This document shows, one piece after another, positions 58,534-64,000 of a stretch of DNA of 64,000 nucleotides. Source of the DNA: Pseudoalteromonas sp. P1-9 (lineage in GTDB: Bacteria > Pseudomonadota > Gammaproteobacteria > Enterobacterales > Alteromonadaceae). The notes beneath the pieces are model-generated. The model saw only the letters and a list, made by a program, of their open reading frames with translations, did not search any database and was not told the origin of the DNA. Position 1 is the stretch's first letter, and every line of letters starts with the position of its first letter. The stretch covers positions 33,185 to 97,184 of the forward strand of contig NZ_LKBD01000016.1 of assembly GCF_001399975.1 (NCBI RefSeq), in the 5' to 3' direction. The translations under genes and the position numbers were made by a program.

Positions 58534-59184
58534 TCAATTTGTGATTTCAAATTGTGTCACTCGGCCATTCAGCTTGGTTAATTTTTTCAATTGGGGTAAT
58601 TGTGATTCTAACTTTTGCTTATCAAGCTCAGGCCCTACAAACACTTTTGTTAGTGTGCCTGATGGGGTTTTAATCGGTTTTGTAAATGCGGTAAAGCCCG
58701 CACCTTTAAGCTTCGCTAGTAACGATTCAACGTTCGCTTTATGCGAAAAACTACCTAATTGAATCACCCAAGCGAAATCCTCAAGATTACTTTTTTCAGG
58801 TCGTTTAACCGCAACTTTTGGTTCAACCTTAGTATCGTTCACTGTTGGTGTTTCACCTAAATCAACCGTTGCGACTTTCTTTTCTTCCGTAAACTCAGCT
58901 TCATTTTGCGCTTTTTCAACCAAATCAATATTGAATGGCGAATTTTCGCCTTCATCGATTGCGGCTTCTTCAATCACTGGCGTACTTGGCAATGACTCGC
59001 GTGCAAGCACTTGATCTGGTTCTGGATCTAAATCGATAGCTTTAAATTCTGGGCGTTCAGGTATATCTTTAAACGTTTCGCGTTTTTGTACTTTTTCGCC
59101 ATCTAATATATTAGGAATAAATACAATCGCCGCTGTTACAACAATAACCGTACCCACTAAGCGATTGATAAATTGACTATTCAC
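58534..59184 (-). CDS. dedD: SPOR-domain protein DedD
   Basis: Bitopic inner-membrane protein recruited to the septum through its SPOR domain, which binds denuded peptidoglycan. 216 residues: one membrane helix (about 8-26), a long acidic and proline-containing linker, and a C-terminal SPOR domain (about 138-214) starting WVIQLGSFSHKANVESLLAKL. The start is GTG at 59182-59184 with AAGGAG upstream. Between folC and cvpA, as in E. coli. Confidence 0.92.
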   Translation of the reverse strand: MNSQFINRLVGTVIVVTAAIVFIPNILDGEKVQKRETFKDIPERPEFKAIDLDPEPDQVLARESLPSTPVIEEAAIDEGENSPFNIDLVEKAQNEAEFTEEKKVATVDLGETPTVNDTKVEPKVAVKRPEKSNLEDFAWVIQLGSFSHKANVESLLAKLKGAGFTAFTKPIKTPSGTLTKVFVGPELDKQKLESQLPQLKKLTKLNGRVTQFEITN

Positions 59185-59186
59185 CT

Positions 59187-60455
59187 TTACTCCTTATTTT
59201 GCCAAAACGCGATTGCATCAGCCACAGTGTAGAATGAGCCAAATACAATTAGCAACTGATCTTCGGTCATATTTGCTAAAACCGTTTGCAAGCCGCTTGC
59301 CACACTGTCATGAATTGTTGCGTTTGCCGTGTCCACTTCACTGTGTAATTGCTGTAATAAATTATCGGCTTTATCGCCTCTAAAGCACGTTAGATTGGCT
59401 AAATGCCATTGATCAATATTTGACTTAACCGCATTGAACACGGCTTTTTGATCTTTGTCTTGCAACATACCGGCAAGTGCAATAATCGTTTTTCCCTGTG
59501 CTTGAAATGTCGCTAATTTCGATGCTAAATATCGTGCCGATTCAGGGTTATGTGCAACATCTGCATACACCAGCGGCTGTTCGCTCAAGCATTGAAAACG
59601 TCCTTCAACCGTAAGGTTAGTCAATACATCACAAATGGTATTTTCATTTGGCAGCAAACCTAATGTGTAAAGCGTTGTAATCGCCGTTGCCACATTTTGC
59701 GCTGGAATATTCGGTACCGGTAAAGACAAAGTTAAATCGCCATTTTGGTATGTTAGCAAATCAGCTGTCAGTGCAAATGAATAGTTTTGCTGTGCCGCAG
59801 TTACCTGTGTGCCCAGCTCTTTTGCATATTGCCAAATAGAGCTTGGTATAGCCAAATCACCAACAATCGCAGGTGCATTAGCTCTGAAAATACCTGCTTT
59901 TTCGCGACCGACCAACTCACGTGTATCACCTAAGTATTCTTTATGGTCTAAATCGATAGTAGTAATAACAGAAGCGATAGGCTCTACAATATTAGTTGCG
60001 TCTAAGCGCCCGCCTAATCCTACTTCTAACAAAATGTAATCTGGCTGTTTTTGCTTAAATACTTCAAGTGCCGCCAGTGTACCAAATTCAAAATAAGTCA
60101 GACTAATATCACCACGCCCCTGCTCTAGCGCATGAAACGCTGCAACATGATCTTGGTCTGATAATTCCGAACCATTAATACGTACACGTTCGTTATAACG
60201 AATTAAATGGGGAGATGCATAAGTGCCAACTGAATAACCTTGAGATAGTAATAAGGCTTCTAAACAACGTGCTGTTGTGCCTTTACCATTGGTACCTGCG
60301 ATTAAAATAACATTAGGAAGTGTGGTATAACCGAGCTTTTCACCGACCAGGCGAACGCGCGTTAAACCCATATCAATGTTTGAAGGATGAATACTTTCTA
60401 AATAACAAAGCCAATCATCTAGACTCGATGATTGGCTTGGTACAACATGTGTCAT
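59187..60455 (-). CDS. folC: Dihydrofolate/folylpolyglutamate synthase
   Basis: Mur-ligase-like ATPase that adds glutamate to dihydropteroate (making dihydrofolate) and then extends the polyglutamate tail of folates. 422 residues. The P-loop is ILIAGTNGKGTTA; LEVGLGGRLDATN and TIDLDHKEYLGDT follow, and the C-terminal domain has YADVAHNPES. It lies between accD and dedD in the conserved operon, two bases before the dedD start codon. Confidence 0.97.
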   Translation of the reverse strand: MTHVVPSQSSSLDDWLCYLESIHPSNIDMGLTRVRLVGEKLGYTTLPNVILIAGTNGKGTTARCLEALLLSQGYSVGTYASPHLIRYNERVRINGSELSDQDHVAAFHALEQGRGDISLTYFEFGTLAALEVFKQKQPDYILLEVGLGGRLDATNIVEPIASVITTIDLDHKEYLGDTRELVGREKAGIFRANAPAIVGDLAIPSSIWQYAKELGTQVTAAQQNYSFALTADLLTYQNGDLTLSLPVPNIPAQNVATAITTLYTLGLLPNENTICDVLTNLTVEGRFQCLSEQPLVYADVAHNPESARYLASKLATFQAQGKTIIALAGMLQDKDQKAVFNAVKSNIDQWHLANLTCFRGDKADNLLQQLHSEVDTANATIHDSVASGLQTVLANMTEDQLLIVFGSFYTVADAIAFWQNKE

Positions 60456-60484
60456 AGTGCAATAAGTTGCTAAATCAGTTTAGA

Positions 60485-61360
60485 TTATGCAATTCTATGC
60501 TCTTGTTCAGTTGACGGCAAGTGCATATATTTCGCAACTAGGCGTGCAATGGTGTCACGCATTTCACGACGGTCAACAATCATATCAATTGCGCCGTGCT
60601 CTAAAAGGAACTCAGAACGCTGAAAACCTTCTGGTAACGTTTCACGTACTGTTTGCTCAATTACACGCGGACCGGCAAAACCAATTAGTGCTTTCGGCTC
60701 AGCAATATTAATATCACCTAGCATTGCTAATGATGCAGAAACACCACCCATAGTTGGGTCAGTAAGTACAGAAATAAACGGCAAGCCTTGCTCGCTCATT
60801 TTGTCCAGTGCAGCACTGGTTTTTGCCATTTGCATTAGTGACATAAGGGCTTCTTGCATACGTGCACCACCTGATGCAGAGAAACAAATTAGCGGCATTT
60901 TATGCTCTAAGCATTTGTTAACTGCTTCAACAAAGCGCGCACCAACAACCGATGCCATTGAACCACCCATAAATGAGAATTCAAATGCCACAGCAGCAAC
61001 CGGTACACCTTTTAAGCGGCCAGTCATCGCAACAAGTGCGTCTTTTTCGCCACTTACTTTTTGTGCGCTTGAAATACGGTCTGAGTATTTCTTTGAGTCT
61101 TTAAATTTTAAAACATCTTTTGGCTCAAACTCTTGGCCAAGCTCTAGACGCTCACCGTCATCTAAAAACTGCTCAAGACGTTTACGTGCGCCGATACGCA
61201 TATGATGATCACATTTAGGGCAAACATGTTGTTGTTTTTCTAGTTCTGCCTTGTAAACGATCGTGTCACAATCACCACATTTAGCCCAAACACCTTCAGG
61301 AATTTCTTTACGACCCGTAGACTTGGTTGTTTTTGGTAAGATTTTTTCTAACCAGCTCAT
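60485..61360 (-). CDS. accD: Acetyl-CoA carboxylase carboxyltransferase subunit beta
   Basis: Beta subunit of the carboxyltransferase, partner of AccA. 291 residues: an N-terminal four-cysteine zinc ribbon (C28, C31, C47, C50), which in E. coli binds DNA and accD/accA mRNA, and the crotonase-like carboxyltransferase core with [11 protein letters not shown] and [12 protein letters not shown]. The ATG has GAGAGAG upstream. It follows truA after 132 bases. Confidence 0.98.
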   Translation of the reverse strand: MSWLEKILPKTTKSTGRKEIPEGVWAKCGDCDTIVYKAELEKQQHVCPKCDHHMRIGARKRLEQFLDDGERLELGQEFEPKDVLKFKDSKKYSDRISSAQKVSGEKDALVAMTGRLKGVPVAAVAFEFSFMGGSMASVVGARFVEAVNKCLEHKMPLICFSASGGARMQEALMSLMQMAKTSAALDKMSEQGLPFISVLTDPTMGGVSASLAMLGDINIAEPKALIGFAGPRVIEQTVRETLPEGFQRSEFLLEHGAIDMIVDRREMRDTIARLVAKYMHLPSTEQEHRIA

Positions 61361-61492
61361 TTAAATCTCTCTCACTGCTATATCTGCTTTGAACTACACA
61401 GAAAATTTTTGCAATTAAAACACTAATCGTGCGACTAAGGTATAAAAAACTGGTCTAATATGTCGCTAAATTGTGTTAATTAATCGGTTTTT

Positions 61493-62284
61493 TTATAAGC
61501 TATTTGGTAAAAATAGCGGCCCTGGATTCGATTTAGGTATTTCAAAATGTTCAGGATAATCCACTTCCACTAAATATAACCCACCAGGCTTTGCCGTTGC
61601 AGATGCCTGGGTGCGATCTTTAAGCGCTAATACGTGTTGCATCCACTCTGGTGGGTACTTGCCTTGGCCAATATCAATTAAACATCCGGCAATATTTCGT
61701 ACCATGTGATGCACAAACGCATTGGCTTTAATATCAATCACAATAAAGTCGTTATAACGTTCAACATTTAAATGCAGAATGTTTCGAAACGGCGTTTTTG
61801 ATTGACAATGCACAGCGCGCACCGATGTAAAATCTTGCTCGCCCAACAAATAAGGCGCAGCTAACTGCATTTGTTTTACATCGAGTGGGTGGTGATAATG
61901 ACTAAGACCCGAACGTAAAATGCCTGGTCGATAAGTACTGTTATATATAATGTAGCGATAGCGTCTTGCTGTTGCGCTATAACGCGCATGAAAGTCTTCA
62001 CTTACTTGTTTTGCCCAGCGAATTGCAATGGCATCCGGTAAGTTGGCATTCACACCGAGCGTAAACGCCACCATGGCTCTGTCAGCGGTGGTATCAAAAT
62101 GCACTACCTGCCCTGTTCCATGTACACCAGCATCGGTTCTACCCGCACAAGTCACTTCTATTTTTTCGTTACAGATCTTTGAAAGCGCGTTTTCGAGCTC
62201 TTCTTGTACACTGTTTACGTGTTGTTGGCGCTGCCAACCACTGTACTGAGAACCATCATATTCTACGCCTAGAGCGACTCGCAT
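61493..62284 (-). CDS. truA: tRNA pseudouridine(38-40) synthase
   Basis: Converts uridines 38-40 in the anticodon stem of many tRNAs into pseudouridine. 263 residues; the catalytic aspartate is in [15 protein letters not shown]. The ATG at 62282-62284 ([20 protein letters not shown]) is the family's start; a frame opening at 62344 runs into the preceding terminator and is rejected. The ribosome binding site is weak (GGAA). Between fimV and accD, as in pseudomonads and alteromonads. Confidence 0.96.
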   Translation of the reverse strand: MRVALGVEYDGSQYSGWQRQQHVNSVQEELENALSKICNEKIEVTCAGRTDAGVHGTGQVVHFDTTADRAMVAFTLGVNANLPDAIAIRWAKQVSEDFHARYSATARRYRYIIYNSTYRPGILRSGLSHYHHPLDVKQMQLAAPYLLGEQDFTSVRAVHCQSKTPFRNILHLNVERYNDFIVIDIKANAFVHHMVRNIAGCLIDIGQGKYPPEWMQHVLALKDRTQASATAKPGGLYLVEVDYPEHFEIPKSNPGPLFLPNSL

Positions 62285-62346
62285 GAACACTATTCCGTGA
62301 ATTTGAAAAACCCTAATTATACCGAGAGCTTGCCTTGATACCAAGT

Positions 62347-62376
62347 ATAAAAAAGCCCGCTATGCGGGCTTTTTCA
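62347..62376 (-). terminator. Terminator between fimV and truA
   Basis: Stem AAAAGCCCGC / GCGGGCTTTT, loop TAT, followed on the minus strand by a run of T. Confidence 0.92.
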
Positions 62377-62384
62377 AATTAAAC

Positions 62385-64000
62385 TTAAGACAGTTGCTGT
62401 TTTAATGCAATCGCTTCGTCTTGTACTTCTGGCGGTCCGTCTTTGATCACTTCGTCAATAACTTTCAGCGCACTTTCTGAATCGTTAATTTCAAGGTACG
62501 CGCGGGCAAGGTCTAGTTTTGCAGAAAAGCCTTGGTTCTCGGTATCTACATCGAGCGAATCTTCCCCTGCCAGTAAATCGTCAAAATCACCTAAACCAAC
62601 GTCCATATCAACATTTTGATAAGGCTCATTATCGACATCTAAGTCATCACTTTCGTCAAGCAGATCATCAATATCTAAATAATCTGATTCGGCAGTATCA
62701 ATCTCTTCTACTTCAAACGGTTGCGCTTCTGACTTTTCATCAAGCAAAGAATCAAAATCTAATTCAAAATCTTTCTGAGATTCACTAGAAATAGGCTCAG
62801 GCTCAGCTAATTCATTCAACAAGCTGTCAAAGTCAGTGCTCTCTAGCTCATCGATTAGCATATCATTGCTATTGTCTAAGTCACTACCTAACAAATCATC
62901 ATCAAGTAAGTCGTCATTTTCTGATTCTGTCGCTGATAAATCTTCTGTTGTAATGACTTCATCATTAATTGCTTGCGCTTGTTCAATTTCTGGTAACGGT
63001 TGCTCGTTATCAAACACTGGCGCATCCAATTCTTCAAGCGCTTCATCCAGTTCAAGTTCTGGGTATTCATCAAGCGTTTGACTTGGCGTATCGGCGCGTA
63101 ATTGCTCGTCACTTTCAAATTGCTCAGACAGACGCTCATCTTCAGCACCGAGATCGACATCAATTGCTAATGGATCATCACCAAAATCAACATTTTCTTC
63201 AGATAGAATGCTGTCGTCGATGCCAATATCAAGCGCGTCATTAAGATCATTCTCTAATTCATCGTCGCTTAACGATTCACCATCAGGAAAAGCCATATCT
63301 TCAAGCAATTGCTCTGACTCAAGCGTATCCGTTACCTCATCACTTTCTACTGATTCAGTCTGCTCAGCTATTTCAAGGGGCTCATCAAGCGCATCTAATA
63401 ATGCATCGTCACCATCAAGTGCATCGAGTAACGCTTCATCTGCTGTTTGCACGTCAGATGCAGATTCATCAAGCATCGATAAATCATGCTCGGCCGTTTG
63501 CTCAGTTAAATTTTCGAAGTTGTTAGCATCAATATCCGTTAAATCAGACTCAAGTGCGTCAATATCTTCTGAGGCTGTTGGCTCAATTGCATCAAGTTCA
63601 TCGAACTCGTCTAACGCCTCTTCATTAGATACAGGTGAATCATCTAATGATTCTTCAAGTGACTCTTCAACTGATTCTTCTACAGGCTCGTCTAATTCTT
63701 CAGAGATGATTTCGTCTTCAAGGGCTGCAGCTTCATCGTTTACATCATCAACATCAATTTCAGCTTCACTAGACGCTTCATCAGATTCAAGCGCTTCTAT
63801 TTCATCCGCTTCAGGCTCAATCGCATCAAGTTCATCTAATCCCGCTAACGTCTCTTCACTTGATGCAAGTGAATCATCCAACGACTCTTCAAGTGCTTCA
63901 TCTAGCGATTGTTCGAGAAATTCTTCTACTGGTTCGTCTAACTCTTCAGAGATTATTTCATCTTCAAGGGCAGCTGCTTCAACGTTTACATCAGCAACAT
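62385..64000 (-). CDS. fimV: FimV family polar hub protein, C-terminal part (start outside window)
   Basis: C-terminal 537 residues of a FimV-type protein, which in other bacteria is an inner-membrane, peptidoglycan-binding landmark at the cell pole needed for type IV pili, polar flagella or chemoreceptor placing. Nearly all of the visible part is extremely acidic and low in complexity (Asp, Glu, Ser, Ala, Leu). Near the window edge there are two copies of an 82-residue unit containing LEDEIISEELDEPVEE and ELDAIEP. The last ~45 residues form the conserved FimV C-terminal TPR-like motif (KLDLARAYLEINDSESALKVIDEV). The N-terminal LysM domain and membrane helix, if present, lie beyond the edge. 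The fimV-truA order supports the identity. Confidence 0.88.
   Translation of the reverse strand, partial: VADVNVEAAALEDEIISEELDEPVEEFLEQSLDEALEESLDDSLASSEETLAGLDELDAIEPEADEIEALESDEASSEAEIDVDDVNDEAAALEDEIISEELDEPVEESVEESLEESLDDSPVSNEEALDEFDELDAIEPTASEDIDALESDLTDIDANNFENLTEQTAEHDLSMLDESASDVQTADEALLDALDGDDALLDALDEPLEIAEQTESVESDEVTDTLESEQLLEDMAFPDGESLSDDELENDLNDALDIGIDDSILSEENVDFGDDPLAIDVDLGAEDERLSEQFESDEQLRADTPSQTLDEYPELELDEALEELDAPVFDNEQPLPEIEQAQAINDEVITTEDLSATESENDDLLDDDLLGSDLDNSNDMLIDELESTDFDSLLNELAEPEPISSESQKDFELDFDSLLDEKSEAQPFEVEEIDTAESDYLDIDDLLDESDDLDVDNEPYQNVDMDVGLGDFDDLLAGEDSLDVDTENQGFSAKLDLARAYLEINDSESALKVIDEVIKDGPPEVQDEAIALKQQLS
63691..64000. repeat. Direct repeats of 246 bases within fimV
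   Basis: The block reading TCTAACTCTTCAGAGATTAT at 63937 recurs with few changes at 63691, an offset of 246 bases or 82 codons; the flanking sequence repeats too. The array may continue past the window edge. Confidence 0.8.

Overview
The window is a continuous stretch of core chromosome from a marine gammaproteobacterium of the Alteromonadales, most likely Pseudoalteromonas or a close relative. Reasons: AT-rich DNA, the rpsB-tsf-pyrH-frr-uppS-cdsA-dxr-rseP-bamA-skp-lpxD-fabZ-lpxA-lpxB-rnhB-dnaE-accA-tilS order, the fimV-truA-accD-folC-dedD-cvpA-purF order, tig-clpP-clpX-lon-hupB-ppiD, psp and sap loci side by side, and a phenylalanine hydroxylase (phhAB) pair. The genus is inferred from gene order and protein character; no database search was run. 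I see no phage, insertion sequence, CRISPR array or defence island.

Layout. 1-2.6 kb: the truncated end of a Kef-type antiporter and a divergent GGDEF diguanylate cyclase. 2.6-23.3 kb: a long minus-strand block for translation (rpsB, tsf, frr), UMP kinase, isoprenoid/undecaprenyl and phospholipid synthesis (dxr, uppS, cdsA), envelope assembly (rseP, bamA, skp), lipid A (lpxD, lpxA, lpxB), fatty acids (fabZ, accA), DNA replication (rnhB, dnaE) and tRNA-Ile modification (tilS). 23.6-27.9 kb: map-glnD-dapD on the plus strand. 27.9-30.6 kb: phhB, phhA and a methionine gamma-lyase on the minus strand. 30.8-41.2 kb: ycjF-ycjX-pspC-pspB-pspA on the minus strand, divergent from pspF-sapABCDF. 41.3-49.9 kb: ppiD, hupB, lon, clpX, clpP, tig, the protein quality control block. 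50.2-50.7 kb: five tRNA genes. 51-56.3 kb: folD, cysS, ppiB, lpxH, miaE and a Yip1-family protein. 56.4-64 kb: purF, cvpA, dedD, folC, accD, truA and the C-terminal part of fimV.

Regulatory DNA is well preserved. I can point to a strong rpsB promoter followed by a structured leader (probable S2 autoregulation), a near-consensus heat-shock promoter for lon, a sigma54-type promoter in the pspA/pspF gap, a stable-RNA promoter for the tRNA operon, two TyrR/PhhR-like boxes upstream of phhA, and hairpin terminators at most operon ends. Several genes use GTG or TTG starts with clear ribosome binding sites, and ycjX may use a non-canonical ATC start.

The points most worth a second look are a methionine at the acyl-chain ruler position of LpxA (predicting short hydroxyacyl chains), the paired TyrR-like boxes spaced about seven helical turns apart, the ycjX start, the terminator abutting the tilS start codon, the 82-residue repeats in FimV, and a family of palindromic intergenic repeats around tig.
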